From positions 496,001-560,000 of the forward strand of contig LSAX01000004.1 in the NCBI GenBank assembly GCA_001557505.1: a stretch of 64,000 nt of DNA, in the 5' to 3' direction. The notes under the pieces were generated by a model. That model saw only the letters and a program-made list of their open reading frames with translations, did no database searches and was not told the DNA's origin. This document shows, piece after piece, positions 1-11,610 of this stretch. The position numbers and the translations under genes are program-made. Position 1 is the stretch's first letter; each line of letters starts with the position of its first letter. The DNA comes from Reticulascus tulasneorum. Its lineage: Eukaryota > Ascomycota > Sordariomycetes > Glomerellales > Reticulascaceae.

Positions 1-38
1 AAACTACTCTCGCCAAAGACTTACAATCTTGCTCCAAG

Positions 39-1215
39 ATGGACGGAAAGCCTGGTCAGAACTCCAGTATATCCTACTCACAGCGTTTCCATTGACATAT
101 AGTAGTGGCTGGAAGTCTCTTCGTTTATGCTCCTAACAAGGCGGCACCAATCTTCTTCACCATCGCGTTCGCCATCTCTGCGGCAGGCCATATCTGGCAG
201 TGTTAGTGAGTGTATCATGGTCCCTACCGTAACAGAATCATATATCTAATGCGTAGGATCAGTCACTACAAATCCTTTAAGCTGATCGGATTACACCCGC
301 TATGTGCAGTGATGCTTACTGCCGGCTATGGTTTGCGGGAATACGGGGCTTTTAACTACTTGTACAGCAAGCAAAATCTGATAGTATTCATCATGAGTCA
401 GGTATTCATATTCGTATGCCCGTGAGTGGTACCTCCGGCGGACTGGTTCTTCAGATCCCGACTGATTATATCTCTCTCTGCATAGTCCCCTTCTCGAACT
501 CGCCAACTACCACGTCCTGGGCCGAATATTGCACTACGTGCCGCACCTCGCACCTCTTCCTCCTGCTAGAGTTCTGTCTACCTTCGGTGGCCTGATCGCT
601 ATCGTGGAGGTCTTAAACTCGTTGGGAGTATCCTTGTCCGCCAACCCGTCATCAACCCAGAGCTCGCAGGAACTAGGAAAGCATTTGTCGCTAGCCGCAC
701 TCGCGATGCAACTTGTTGTTATCGTCATATTCGTCCTCCTTGCGGCCATCTTCCATTGGCGGTGCAGCAAAGCAAAAATAAAGGCCATGGCCGTCTCGAC
801 GCCTCTGATCACGCTATACATCAGCATGGGGTTAATCTTCGTTCGCTGCATCTACCGCCTAGTAGAACATTTGGGCAACACGGCCGTGCACCTCGATGAC
901 CCTGAATCACTGATGAACCTGACTCCCATTTTGCGGTACGAGTGGTATTTCATGGTCTTCGAGGCGACCTTAATACTCATGAACTCTGTTCTGTGGAATA
1001 TATGGAATCCCGGTCGGTATCTGCCCAGGGACCACCACGTATATCTGGCGGAGGACGGCAGGACTGAATGTCGTGGAGAAGAGGGGGAGGATGGTCGGCC
1101 ACTGATAGCTAAGGCCGGCCACATACTCACGTTTGGCTTCTTTTTTGGCAAGAAGAAGCAGGATCGGTCATTCGAGGAGCTCCATGAGTACCCAACTGCT
1201 AATAGCCATGCTTAG
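39..1215 (+). CDS. RTA1-like seven-span membrane protein
   Basis: Four exons join in phase: 39-54, 103-205, 263-421 and 486-1215, giving 335 residues. The start reads MDGKPVVAGSLFVYAPNKAA, the usual opening of the fungal RTA1 family (Rta1/Rsb1-like lipid-translocating or stress-export membrane proteins). Family landmarks follow across the splice sites: HIWQCYHYKS, then GYGLREYGAF, then CPPLLELANYHVLGRI, and in the last exon NPSSTQSSQELGK. Hydrophobic segments continue to about residue 280, followed by a charged cytosolic tail. The plasma membrane or an internal membrane is the expected location. RTA1 members are linked to lipid export and resistance to membrane-active compounds; the substrate cannot be read here. 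The length matches the family. All three introns (48, 57 and 64 nt) have GT-AG ends. The first exon is only 16 nt, which makes the N-terminus the least certain part. Confidence 0.9.
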
Positions 1216-2806
1216 CTCGGACTTCTCGGACGCACGCAGTCCATCTAATTCGGGCATTCCCTTTACCGCTTGAGATAGATACAGAGTGAACGAGTGCATC
1301 TTGATTGGTCAAACATCGTTGGTTAGATCGTGTCTGGAATCTCGATCCAAGAGCAAAGTATTGTCCACCGCGTCACCAGTTTCGGCTGCCTTGGAGAGCT
1401 GGGAAAGCATCCGATGAGAATAAAGCAGGGCAAAGAGTTGCCAGGAATCTTTCGACATGATCTAAGCGAGTAGGCGAGCCCTAAAATGGCCGAGACGGGG
1501 TAGTAGGTTACGAAGGCTGATGGACGAGTGTTGTGGTAGGCGAAGCCGCCGCTGCTACTATATCTGTACTGTACTGTCAACCTGATATCGGGTCACGCTC
1601 GCCGCAGCGCATGCGAGCACTACGACATCACCTTACATCGCAGCTTTGATGGATGTGAAAGTGGAAGCTTGATACTGAAGTACATACTTATTTGCCTACC
1701 AACTGTGGGGACGCACACCCTGGCGCCAGCAACAAATTCAAAACAAAGCAACTAGCTCGGGCTTATATTACGATGGGGACAATCCATTTCTCAAAGCAGT
1801 AAATGGCTGGCCTTGCAAGATCCCTACCTATCGTAGTAGCGCGTAGTGCTAAGCCGACTTGGACTCTTTGGGCGTGCTTACCAATTCTAGCGCATATGCA
1901 CCCGCCAAGCAGCCGACTTGCCTTGCATCGCAGAGGACGCCCCCCTCCCTTGCCAGGGCTTTTTGATATCTCTAATAATTATTACGAAGGATTCATTTGT
2001 ATCATTGACAAATAGTAAGAAATCAAGCACAGCAGTCAAATCGGCTATTAACAAAGGGATCCCTCATGACGTTGTTAAGCAAGTTCGGTCCCGGCCCGCC
2101 CACAACAGCCACAATTGATGATCCAGGTCATCAATGCGGTCAAAGATGGTTGGTGTCTTGGCAGCTGTACTGCGCAGCACAGCACATGCTTTAGTTGCCC
2201 TTAGTTGCTCCGAATAAGCGGGAATTTGTGGCCTCCTTCGGAGCTTAGGCTGGGCCAACACACGCACTACCCCTTGTACGGATTATGAGAGCCGAATCCA
2301 AAAATAGAAAAACCACCACGGCGAGGAATCCGATTGAGAGTAGTAGGTACGAAGTACTTCGTAGGGCGAGATGATATGGGCTTTGCCCTATGAATAGTGA
2401 TCGCTAACGAGAGCTTTCTGGAATACTCATCGCCGAGCACCCAATCCCCCGAACTGGCTCTAGCCATTTTAGATGCCCGACTCGAGGAACCCGGCATCTC
2501 AACCGCTTCATCGGGGGGCTTGTCAGAGGCGCAGATGTCTGATTCGCGTCTGTAGCGGCCAGGCTTTAAATAACCTTAAATGTTACTTACCTCAATAGGA
2601 TTGTGTTGGAACATGCAACAAATGAAATCCACGAGCAATCCATTTAGGCTCGCATCTGAAACGACCGCGCAAGACGCCCGATCTTCTGCTGCCTTCTTAT
2701 CAAGCGCTGATTCCCCGCACCCATTCCACCTTCTTGTGATTCCAATACTTTGCTCACACTTCAACCACATCGCAACAAGTCTTCCATCCAGTTGACTCGC
2801 GCCAAA
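1216..2806. other. intergenic, no supported gene
   Basis: Only short unconnected frames are present and none resembles a known protein or splices into one. It holds a perfect 16-bp palindrome at 2348-2363 (centre GTAC). The last part is presumably the promoter and leader of the FAD protein that starts at 2807. Confidence 0.6.
2348..2363. repeat. 16-bp perfect palindrome
   Basis: The sequence TACGAAGTACTTCGTA equals its own reverse complement. It lies about 440 bases upstream of the FAD protein gene. It may be a dimeric-factor site or a chance or mobile short palindrome; nothing around it decides between these. Confidence 0.5.
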
Positions 2807-5122
2807 ATGCGCAGATCCCTCTCTCCCGCGGGCTTCCGCAACCGCAGCCCAAGCCAGTCCGGCGGTGCAGCCCCCGCCCCCGCCCCCGATGAGATTCTGT
2901 TCCCCAGAGTCTATGAGGATGCCTGGGGAAGCGCCGACTCCGAACGAACTGATCTGGAGCGGGCTCGCATCTACCTGCTCCGGTTCGCAAATATGTGCCC
3001 CGATCCCATGATAAACGCCGAGTTGCGTGCAATTGTTGTGAACCCAAGCCACCGCACAGTCCCGGCTCTGGCTGCTGCGGTTCAGGTCAGGATCCTCGGC
3101 AATAAACATGCGAATTTCGAAACAACGCCCTTGATGCAGAGTGTCCGGTTTATGTTGATCAAGGCAAGGGTACCCGAAATCATATTCAGCGACAGAACCA
3201 AGCTTGTTATCGATTTCTTCTTTGATCCAACCTTGGCCAGGAATCTCAGCCCTCTCCCTGCAGATCCCGTTGTCTACAAGTACCCCGCAGCACGCCTGAA
3301 GGTCGTGATTGTGGGCGGTGGCCCGACCGCTCTCTCTTCTGCCATTTCCTTGGCTGAAAAGGGGGCAGGAAAAGTCGAGGTTCACATGTACGAGCGGCGA
3401 TGGGTGAAGAAGAACGGGCCGAATGGCACGTTTATTATTGATTACCCCCCCGAGGCCAAGCGACGCGACCAAGTCGTCACTCTGCAAGAGTCCGTCACGG
3501 TCTTGATGAGCAGCGGCTCGCAAGAAGCACTCTTCCAAGGACGCCCGGAGCGCGTGTGGCCCGGGTCGGCCAACATTCAAATCAGAAAGGTCGAGGACCG
3601 GCTCCTCAAGCGATGCCAAGCGGACGAGTTCCGCGGACTTATTCACCTGTACCCTGAAGGGGTAACGAGAGAGGATCTCCCGAAAGTTGGCGACTTCCAC
3701 GTACTTCTTGGCGCAGATGGCGCCGCTTCCTGGGTGCGCAAGTCGTTCTTCGATGGATACGAGAAGGAACGGGGCAGGAGCTATGCCCTCGGTCTGGCGT
3801 TCAACCGACCGGCCGGCCTGCCATGGCCGCAGCCTCTAAACGTCTTCCTGACCCTCGGCCAGACTCGGTATCTCCTCAACGCCAGCACATATGATGGTAG
3901 GGGCTACCTCAACATGCAGTTGACGGAGGAGGAGTGGCACAAGATGGTGGCGCTCGATGGCCAACCTGTCACCTTTGGGTATCCCGGGTGCTTGCGAGTC
4001 GATGGGAAAGTACCAGAGGGCTTTACGGAGAATCAGGTCTTCGCACCATCTGAGGACAGGGATACTCCGCTCTGGAAATCTATTGAAGATGGATTGAAGC
4101 TCTTTGGCTTCAAGGAAAGTGAGGTCATCAACGTGGTTCGGATTCCTATTGTGGTGCAGGCCGTCAGAGAGGGCGTCCAATTCGTCCCGCCGGCCGACTC
4201 CCGTTCCATCAATCGTCCACATGCACTTGTTGCCGTGGCTGGTGATGCAGCAATGACCGTGCATTTCTGGCCCGGCAGAGGATTGAACAGCGGCATCAAA
4301 TCGGGAATAGCATTGGGAGACGAGATTGTCCATGCGCTCAACGGCGGAAAGTTTGTCGGCATGCCCATCACCGCCATGAAAGAGTACAACGACTTCATCC
4401 TGAAGCTCCAGGGACGTGAGCACGACAAACGAAGCATCCCAATTCTCAATCAGTCAGGATCCCCCGAAATGTTGGGTTGGCTATTGAGCAAGGCGCAAGC
4501 GGTGCCCGACAACGTGGCTATCGAGTGGTTAATCGGCGCCATGACGCAGATTGCGGATCGCCTAGAGAAGCGCGATGATTGGGCGTTTCCTGCCGTACCA
4601 AACGTCGAGCCACAGCTACGCATCATTCTGCGACAGCTCAACTCCCTCACACTCCGGGAGATGGCCGTCAGCTTCCCCTGGCCAACAAGAGAAATGGCGG
4701 GCGCAGAGGTCCTCCCCATCCGATCTATGAAGCCCGAAGAGAAGCAGAAGTGGGTTCAAAATTTGTGGAAACTGCTAAAGGACGAGAAGAGTGGGGAGTC
4801 TCGCTCACGCGGCTCCAATGGCGACGGACCAGAACCATCGGCCGGCCGGTTCGAGGCGCCACGAGCACCGCGCTCGAAATCCCCGGCTCCTTTGCAGTCC
4901 ACGTTGACCATACGTCGAAGCAACGCAACCACACAATCATCGGCCCCTGCTCGGTTTGAGCAGAACCTGTCGTTGCCGGGTGGAGGTCCGTCTGCACGGT
5001 CACGATCGCCGTCTCCGGGTCCTGATGCCGGGTTAACGAGATTACTGAGTGTGAATCAACGGCCTGGCAAGGAGGTCTTGGCCAATGCTATGTCATTGGC
5101 GCTCTTCCGTGTGGATGAATGA
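2807..5122 (+). CDS. FAD-dependent monooxygenase-like protein with Ser/Pro-rich ends
   Basis: This is one uninterrupted exon of 771 codons. I chose the ATG at 2807 because its context (GCCAAAATG) is good and an upstream in-frame ATG at 2750 adds only an unremarkable 19 residues. All three landmarks of group A flavin monooxygenases are visible: a dinucleotide-binding strand-turn-helix VVIVGGGPTALSSAISLAEK near residues 165-185 (last glycine of GxGxxG is alanine), a GADG motif near residue 303, and a GDAAMTVHFWPGRGLNSG segment near 476-494 that would bind the FAD ribityl chain. The family uses NAD(P)H and O2 to hydroxylate small aromatic or terpenoid substrates. Unusual points are a 160-residue N-terminal part before the Rossmann fold and a Ser/Arg/Pro-rich tail (about 665-771) with SRSPSP motifs, mirrored by RSLSP/RSPS at the N-terminus. 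The substrate is unknown. Confidence 0.85.
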   Translation: MRRSLSPAGFRNRSPSQSGGAAPAPAPDEILFPRVYEDAWGSADSERTDLERARIYLLRFANMCPDPMINAELRAIVVNPSHRTVPALAAAVQVRILGNKHANFETTPLMQSVRFMLIKARVPEIIFSDRTKLVIDFFFDPTLARNLSPLPADPVVYKYPAARLKVVIVGGGPTALSSAISLAEKGAGKVEVHMYERRWVKKNGPNGTFIIDYPPEAKRRDQVVTLQESVTVLMSSGSQEALFQGRPERVWPGSANIQIRKVEDRLLKRCQADEFRGLIHLYPEGVTREDLPKVGDFHVLLGADGAASWVRKSFFDGYEKERGRSYALGLAFNRPAGLPWPQPLNVFLTLGQTRYLLNASTYDGRGYLNMQLTEEEWHKMVALDGQPVTFGYPGCLRVDGKVPEGFTENQVFAPSEDRDTPLWKSIEDGLKLFGFKESEVINVVRIPIVVQAVREGVQFVPPADSRSINRPHALVAVAGDAAMTVHFWPGRGLNSGIKSGIALGDEIVHALNGGKFVGMPITAMKEYNDFILKLQGREHDKRSIPILNQSGSPEMLGWLLSKAQAVPDNVAIEWLIGAMTQIADRLEKRDDWAFPAVPNVEPQLRIILRQLNSLTLREMAVSFPWPTREMAGAEVLPIRSMKPEEKQKWVQNLWKLLKDEKSGESRSRGSNGDGPEPSAGRFEAPRAPRSKSPAPLQSTLTIRRSNATTQSSAPARFEQNLSLPGGGPSARSRSPSPGPDAGLTRLLSVNQRPGKEVLANAMSLALFRVDE

Positions 5123-7087
5123 TGAGGTTTCATCATGAGAACATCTGAGCAAGCGGGTCTAGACAGGATAAAAGCATCAGAAGATTGTAGGATACCTTAA
5201 ACTTAAACTTAAACGCAATGGATAATGATTCCGATCTAATGTCCTTCTCACCCTGCCTCGGTGTTGTCCTGTCGTGTCCCCTCTACCGCTAAAGATGACG
5301 ATCAACCGAAATGTACCTACAGATCATGGATAAGATGAGGCTTGGTTGGTAATCGAAGTAACAAAGGAGATGACAGTCGAAGCCTCTCACAAGGGACCTG
5401 GAACTGTCTTTGGTGAGGGTAAGAGACGCTGATTGCAGGGTGCACCGCATCTCAGAGCTCTCTAAATACTTCTGTTTATGTGCTGTTCACCCAGTATATC
5501 GAGGCTCCTGCTCAACTGCTAATAGTTTGTCTAGCTTCACTATCTCCGCTGCGGACATTTTGCGAATGAGAGCTTGACGATCGCCTTTATAATCCTCATG
5601 ATCCCCAGCAACAATACCAGCATGAGTACCCTTCGTCAACCTCAACGACCTGCCCGAATCTTTTTGAGACTGCCTTTGTCGATCTTTGTTCTATTTTACC
5701 TCGTCTATGCAGCTAGTAAGCAAGATGAGGTCAGAGATTTTCAAATGCCGAAGAAGAATTCGAAGGTAATCAATAAAGCCATCACCCTACGGCTGATATA
5801 ACATAAGCTGGATCTCGCACGAATACGAGTACGTTACTGGCGCAGTGTGAGCCGTAATGGGCTGTTAACTTGTCCGATAGAGAAATAAACAGGAGGTGTC
5901 AATTGGTGTCCATATGAACGACTTCGTACTGTCAACCGAATCGGTCTGCGCAAGCTTAGCTGATGACGAGGACACAAAATTGTCGTGCTTGGCAGGGTGA
6001 ATTTACTACCTTGAAAGGATCGGAACGATCCCGGTGGCTCACTTCATGTGGTAGGACAAAGGGAACTGTCCTCGTAGGGCTGCACCCTGGGTTGGGTGGG
6101 AGAAGTCCAAGAAACATTCAGCTTGGGTCTTCTATACTGCCTTTAGCTATATGGATTCGTATGGGATTCGGGTGGCTGACCAATGGCCGTATCGCTAAAG
6201 CGCCACACATCATGGTCACTTCGATGTCCTGGACGAATTCAAATTGACCTCAGCGCCACGATACGTTCTGGCATGTATCCAGTGTTTGTAGGAGCGAGCA
6301 TATGCAGTACCACCTAATCACACAGTCAGTTATCAGCACGTCATCTTTGGGACCTGATGCTTTATTACTAGTGCATATGGATGGACTTTGATTATAGTAA
6401 TTGTACCTCATTCGGAACCATTTCCAGGGGGACGTTGTCAGCATATCTCGGTAAAAGCCAATCGGAGGTGTATGCTGTAAGGCCGAATGCGATACGAAAA
6501 GGGAAAAAAAAAACCCCGATCTAGATGCTACCCCAGCTGAACTGCCACGGACCATCTTGGCGGATCAAGATGCTGGACAAGCATGGTTTCCTCTGACGTA
6601 GAGCCAAAGGGTTTCGTACTTGGTACGAAGGACATTTGAAGGTACATAGGTGATGATCGCATTTTAGCCTGAGAAGTTGGATCCTTGCTTGGGATTCCGG
6701 TCAGCACCGGATCTGTCCCGCCCCAAAACTGCTGGGACCACGGCTTCTCAATTGATCGTCCATGGGCCCCAAAGGCAAACGAGGGATTGGCCGCAGCTGC
6801 ATTCAATTGGTGCAGGGATCAAAGTCCTTGCGGCAGGGCCAACGTCACGAACCATAGCAAGTTTAATTACATATATGAAGCTTCGATCCCAGGAACTTCT
6901 TTGCTCCTCTAACTTACTATGCGTAGAGCGACACTCGGAATTTCATGAGACTTGGAGTATTGCAGGTGAGTGTGATTGATCTTGTGACGTGAGTCAATGG
7001 CTTTAGCCCATTTATCTAGCCCTTCCTGACCAGGACATAATCTCTCTAGGCTTTCTTACGACCATGCCATCAATAGACCGGTCAATC
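5123..7087. other. intergenic, no supported gene
   Basis: A few frames of 70-100 codons occur (for example 5574-5801, 5963-6247 and 6528-6806 on the minus strand), but they have no recognisable domain, no splice partner and overlap one another. Near 5203 there is a short run of AAACTT units. Confidence 0.55.
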
Positions 7088-8752
7088 ATGACGTTTAACC
7101 GTAGACTCGTTCTCGGCTTTGCGGCCGTTGCATCAATATTCGGGCACGGATCCGCGGTCTCCGCGGCCACTGGCGCCTCCGTTGTGTGCAACGAGATATA
7201 CGATTCGATCTCGTGCTTTATCGCATTCGATCCTTTAGGCCCCGACGCGTCTAAGACCCCACAACTAGCAGGCATCTACAACGAGACGATAGATACCTAC
7301 ATAGACGAGGCGAATGCAGCCGATCGGCCAGCCTGTATCGTGCTTCCCGCCAACGCAAAGCATGTTTCCCTTGCCGTAACTGCCCTGCAGAAGCATACAT
7401 CGGTTCCTTTTGCCATCAAGTCCGGTGGCCACCAGTTCAACCGTGGGTTCTCGAGTACCCAAGGCGGCGTGCTGATATCCTTCCGCCCATATCTAAACAG
7501 GACCGAGCTCTCAGCCGACGGCACCACGGCCAAAGTTGGGCCAGGAGCTAGATGGAGAGAGGTGATTGGGGTGCTAGATCCAAAGAACAAGGTCGTTGTG
7601 GGCGGTCGTGCTGCCGACGTTGGTGTTGGCGGTTATCTTCTGGGCGGGGGTATCTCGTATCTGACTGCGCAGTATGGCTTTGGGATGGACAACGTCATCG
7701 AATTCGAAACTGTGCTTGCTAATGGCACTATTGCATATGCGAGTGCCACATCGAATTCGGACCTCTTTTGGGCACTCAGGGGTGGAGGTATGTACTTCTT
7801 CCGCAGAAGCGTATTTCTGCGGCTCATTCTCACCATTTTACTTTACGTAGGCAATGCCCTCGCCATCGTAACCGCCTACACCCTGCGAACGCACGATATC
7901 GGCGACGTATGGGGTGGGCAACGCATATACAGCGAGGATAAGAACTCGCAGTTGATGGCTGCCATCACCGATTTCGTCGCCAACAACGCAGACCCTAAGG
8001 CAGCTGTGATCCCAACTTTCCTCATGGCTGGGTTAATTAACCCTATGAACATTGGCCAGCTCTTCTTGTTCTACGATGGCCCAACTCCTCCCACAGGCAC
8101 ATTTGCAGCGTTTGACGCCATTGTCCCTTTGATCGACACCACGAACACATCGCGATACGGACCATTACTTGAAACAGGTTCTGTCGGAGACCTCAGCTTT
8201 CGCACCGCCACCGCAGTTAACACACTCCCGAACCTGCCGGCGGCCGATATGAGCGAGCTCTTGTCTTGGCAGTGGGACCAGGTGAATAACTCAGTTCTCG
8301 TGTCTTCGGCCTTGGAGCTCGGCGTCGTGCTTTTCACTCTCGCAGTGCAGCCCATCCCGGCCAGCCTGCAGGCCGCATCGCTTACAGCTGGAGGGCCTGC
8401 GCCTCTGACCATGGAGCCCGCTATTGGTGATAAGGTGTGGATCGACTACACGGTTTGGTACGAGGACTCGACGTGCGGGGAACGATGCCCGGCTGAGCTA
8501 CGAGCGCTGCAAGAGGGTGCTGTAGTCCATGTGAAAGATCAGTACAAGGGTGTGCGTCCGACGCACTATCAAGCTGGTGATTTGGAGTCAGGTCCCTATA
8601 ATCCCTTGTTTATGAACGATGCGGCGGCCTGGCAGGATGTGCTGCGCAGTTACGGCGAAGAGAGTTACAAACGTCTGAAGGAGATACACGATGCGGTAGA
8701 TCCAGCTGGGTTCTTTACGCAGCGCCAGAAAGGGTGGTTCTTTCGGGAATAA
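7088..8752 (+). CDS. secreted BBE-type FAD-linked oxidase
   Basis: Two exons, 7088-7787 and 7851-8752, give 533 residues. The 63-nt intron has no stop and keeps frame, but removing it restores the family sequence ALRGGGNALAIVTAYTLRTH. The ATG at 7088 is preferred over 7064 because it puts a clean signal peptide (MTFNRRLVLGFAAVASIFGH) first. An FAD_binding_4 (PCMH) fold follows: IVLPANAKHV, then KSGGHQFNRGFSS with the histidine expected to bind FAD covalently, then GGRAADVGVGGYLLGGGIS. The cysteine that forms the second FAD bond in bicovalent members is absent from that loop, so a single covalent link is likely. The C-terminus (YNPLFMNDAAAWQDV, ending DPAGFFTQRQKGWFFRE) is the BBE substrate-lid region. 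It probably oxidises sugars, alcohols or alkaloid-like compounds outside the cell or in the secretory pathway. Confidence 0.9.
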   Translation: MTFNRRLVLGFAAVASIFGHGSAVSAATGASVVCNEIYDSISCFIAFDPLGPDASKTPQLAGIYNETIDTYIDEANAADRPACIVLPANAKHVSLAVTALQKHTSVPFAIKSGGHQFNRGFSSTQGGVLISFRPYLNRTELSADGTTAKVGPGARWREVIGVLDPKNKVVVGGRAADVGVGGYLLGGGISYLTAQYGFGMDNVIEFETVLANGTIAYASATSNSDLFWALRGGGMYFFRRSVFLRLILTILLYVGNALAIVTAYTLRTHDIGDVWGGQRIYSEDKNSQLMAAITDFVANNADPKAAVIPTFLMAGLINPMNIGQLFLFYDGPTPPTGTFAAFDAIVPLIDTTNTSRYGPLLETGSVGDLSFRTATAVNTLPNLPAADMSELLSWQWDQVNNSVLVSSALELGVVLFTLAVQPIPASLQAASLTAGGPAPLTMEPAIGDKVWIDYTVWYEDSTCGERCPAELRALQEGAVVHVKDQYKGVRPTHYQAGDLESGPYNPLFMNDAAAWQDVLRSYGEESYKRLKEIHDAVDPAGFFTQRQKGWFFRE

Positions 8753-9964
8753 AGCGAGCGAATAGCTGCGTGGATACCGTTTTCAAACAAATGGCGAGCG
8801 CGGGAATCTACAGCTGAATCTGCAGATGGCGTGTGGAACAGTTTGTAAGAATATCAGCAACGCATCAAAAGCACTTAATACTCACCGTAGCAAATTATCC
8901 TAACCTTGAATTCCCCGCTCACTTACTCATCGTGTGCCCAATTAGTGTGATATGCTGGCCAGAGGTCGGATTGGGGCGGCCCGCTTCTTGCGCTTGTGTA
9001 TATAGCTCGCCAACACAGCCCGAGGTAGGGAGACGAGTGTCGGGGGCATCCCAGTGCCGATCTCTAATGCCAGCATGCCTGTAGTGAAATGTAGTAATCA
9101 TGAAACTTGGCTCATTCTATGCTCACGGAGGTGACGACATCGAACTGGCTGGCTCAGGTGTGATTTGCTCGCATCCAGACCCAAGGGGCCGCCAGCAGAC
9201 GCCATATTCAATGCAGTTCAACACCGCACTCATTCTTGCGACAAAGCAAACTCTCCAAATCGTCCCGACGTAGCACTTAATTCAGTCTGTTTAAATTTAG
9301 AACATATCGCGGTATGGTTAGCCCGTTTGACGTGTTGTTTGTGAGAGCTGGCCCAACATCCCTGCTACGGAGATCGCTTCCCGTATATCTAGACTACACA
9401 TCTTCCAACGGAGCATTGCAGTGAAGCTATGAAGACTGGTAGTCAAAGAGATCTCCGAATTGATGAAATAGCTGCATTTCTTGTGGTTGGAGATCAAACG
9501 GTATGGGGTGTGATTGGACCGGCGACGTTAAGTCGGTGCCTGATATGCACGGCGATGCCTTTTAGCTTGGTCACACTAGGCACCGAGATAGCGTCCAATC
9601 AGTAGAAAGATTGAGTTTAGATACGATATCGTTTCAAGTTTATTTTCCTCTCGTTCTTGACGGCTCATTGGCGTATCGGGCTGCTCGTGGGGCCGTCGCC
9701 AATGCTCAGTACCAGCGTAGTGGAGAATACGAGTTCTCCGGGAAAGACCCAGGAGGCTTTGCGGCGCCGGCAAACTCGTTGCGGTGTAAGGTCATGTATT
9801 TAACAATGGCTCTTCTTCAAGACTTGAAACTCTTTGCCAGCTGCTGAGAAACACAAGAACATCGGCGTTTTTCTACCAGCACCCTGCTAGAAATCCACAA
9901 CCGAAGACAGACAGTCGGCAAAGAGAGATTCCAATCCACTCGTTTCCTCTTTCATCTCTTCGCC
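8753..9964. other. intergenic, no supported gene
   Basis: Short frames at 8833-9084 and 9611-9847 have no recognisable content. I see no repeats longer than a few bases. Confidence 0.55.
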
Positions 9965-10725
9965 ATGGCTGAACAACTCGCATTTGACTCGCCTGCCTTA
10001 GAAGGACAGAGGAAGCTTCAACATAGAACCGGAAAAAACGACAGAGGATGGCACATCGCCAAGATAGTGCTACGCTCTCTCGCCGCATCTATTTGCCTGA
10101 TGCTCGTCGGGTTTTCCTTGGCGGGCAGTCTAGGACAATACCTGTACAACTGGTTCGGTCTTCCTCCTGGTATCTCGGCGCTGGTTTACAACGTTGCCGA
10201 GCTGGCAGTACTCTGGGTCAACTCGCAGACACTACGCGGGATCCACCCTGCGGTTACCCTGAGCGCCGACCTCCTCATCTGGCTGGGCACAGTGGTGTGC
10301 ATTACCATGCTGTCCCTTTTCAGAACTAGTTGGAAACAAGATTACAACAATACCACGACAATTGACATTGTCGTGTTCGTATTGATGTTTATCCTAGTGT
10401 AAGTGTTACGTCACATGTCTTTATTCTCCCAGAACTTAGTTACCAATTGTGGAATACTGACACAAGTGATATTTGCAGTGCTCTAGAATTCACCCTCTTT
10501 GTACGCGCATGTGTCGAGACCGCTCGACGAAACAGATCCAACAAACAGTTATTGGACGCATACCGCTTGAGCATGGCTCAGAGTCCGAACCCTCCAGTGG
10601 AGTACTACAACCCAAATGAATACGAGGATGCCCCGCCGCAAGTCCCCTCGCCGGACTATGACGTTCGCCCTCAGGATGCTACACATAAGGAGCTGATTCC
10701 CGGGAAGGCGCATCTACGTGGGTAA
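9965..10725 (+). CDS. small four-span membrane protein
   Basis: Exons 9965-10398 and 10479-10725 (80-nt intron, GTAAGT to GCAG) give 226 residues. Hydrophobic spans are visible at about residues 36-58, 74-92, 99-121 and 133-152; the splice junction falls inside the fourth span (FVLMFILV joined to ALEFTLFVRA) and makes it continuous, which supports the join. The protein has a charged N-terminus and a soluble, proline-rich C-terminal tail with tyrosines (VEYYNPNEYEDAPP). The layout is like fungal MARVEL-type tetraspan proteins, but I cannot see a diagnostic motif, so the family call is tentative. The function is not known. Confidence 0.75.
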
Positions 10726-11610
10726 ACTGGTGGCTAAGCTATGTGTGCTATAGGCCGTCTTGACTATTTCCGATGCAGTGCGGAGTTCTTTGCAGAGGCT
10801 ATCTGGTTTCGAGATTGCATTGTATATCGTTGATTGTCATCCGATTGTATAGCCCTTATCACAGTTAGTTGCTTCCCACGCCACTTGAAATGGTGTTCAT
10901 GCTCAAACAAATCAACTCCCTAATCTAACGTAAATCAGCAACTACTTCAATACAAAGTAGTTTATCTTAAATTATTTGCACCGGCTCAGGAGCACAGTGC
11001 CACGTAATTTAGTCTCGAACTGCATGTCACATAAACACTCTCAGTCGTAGAGAAATCGCGGGCCAATGCTTTCAATCAGTCTTGAGAAGCATAATGAGCT
11101 TCCTTAGCACTGCCTAAGCACAAAAACAACCAGTGTCTATGTATCCTTGTACCAATTGCACTAGATCTAGAAACTCCATGGGGTGGACTTGCTACAGCAT
11201 CCACGCGTTCTGGTTATTAGAGGTACCTAGACTGGCAAAGCGACACACTATCGTATTTGATGAATGCAAGGAAAACACGACCCTCTCGCCAAGGGTTAGT
11301 GCTTAGAAACATTCCATTTTGAGAAATACCAATTACCATCTTGCGAATACTGGAGGGCATGCCGAAGTACTAATAATCGTGGAACCAAGCTGTCCCTGTA
11401 TTAAGATTTGTTGCTCCAACAGCATGGTCATCTCAGCGACTGATTCACAGGTAAATCTTATGTTGTCTTTTGTAAACATTGGCTTTGGAAGATATCTCAA
11501 GAACATCCAGGTAATATTTTGATGACCTGCTTTATTGACTGTGTGCAGAGACTGCCACAAGCACTTTAGGCAAGGGACTAATAAAACATGAGTACTATGG
11601 CAAGAAGCCA
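10726..11610. other. intergenic between convergent genes
   Basis: This is the 3' flank of the four-span protein gene and of the GH16 gene. The frames at 11319-11522 (plus) and 11333-11611 (minus) overlap each other and carry no known motif. Confidence 0.55.

Noticed and set aside
2576..3700. 374-codon minus-strand frame
   Set aside because: It is a shadow of the FAD protein in the opposite strand; no motif and no splice logic of its own.
5574..5801. 75-codon plus-strand frame with hydrophobic stretch
   Set aside because: No homologue recognised, no neighbouring exon; one hydrophobic run is not enough.
7788..7850. Coding read-through of a 63-nt stretch in the FAD oxidase gene
   Set aside because: It is open and in frame, but has GTATGT and GTAG ends, and removing it restores the family sequence RGGGNALAIVTAYTL.
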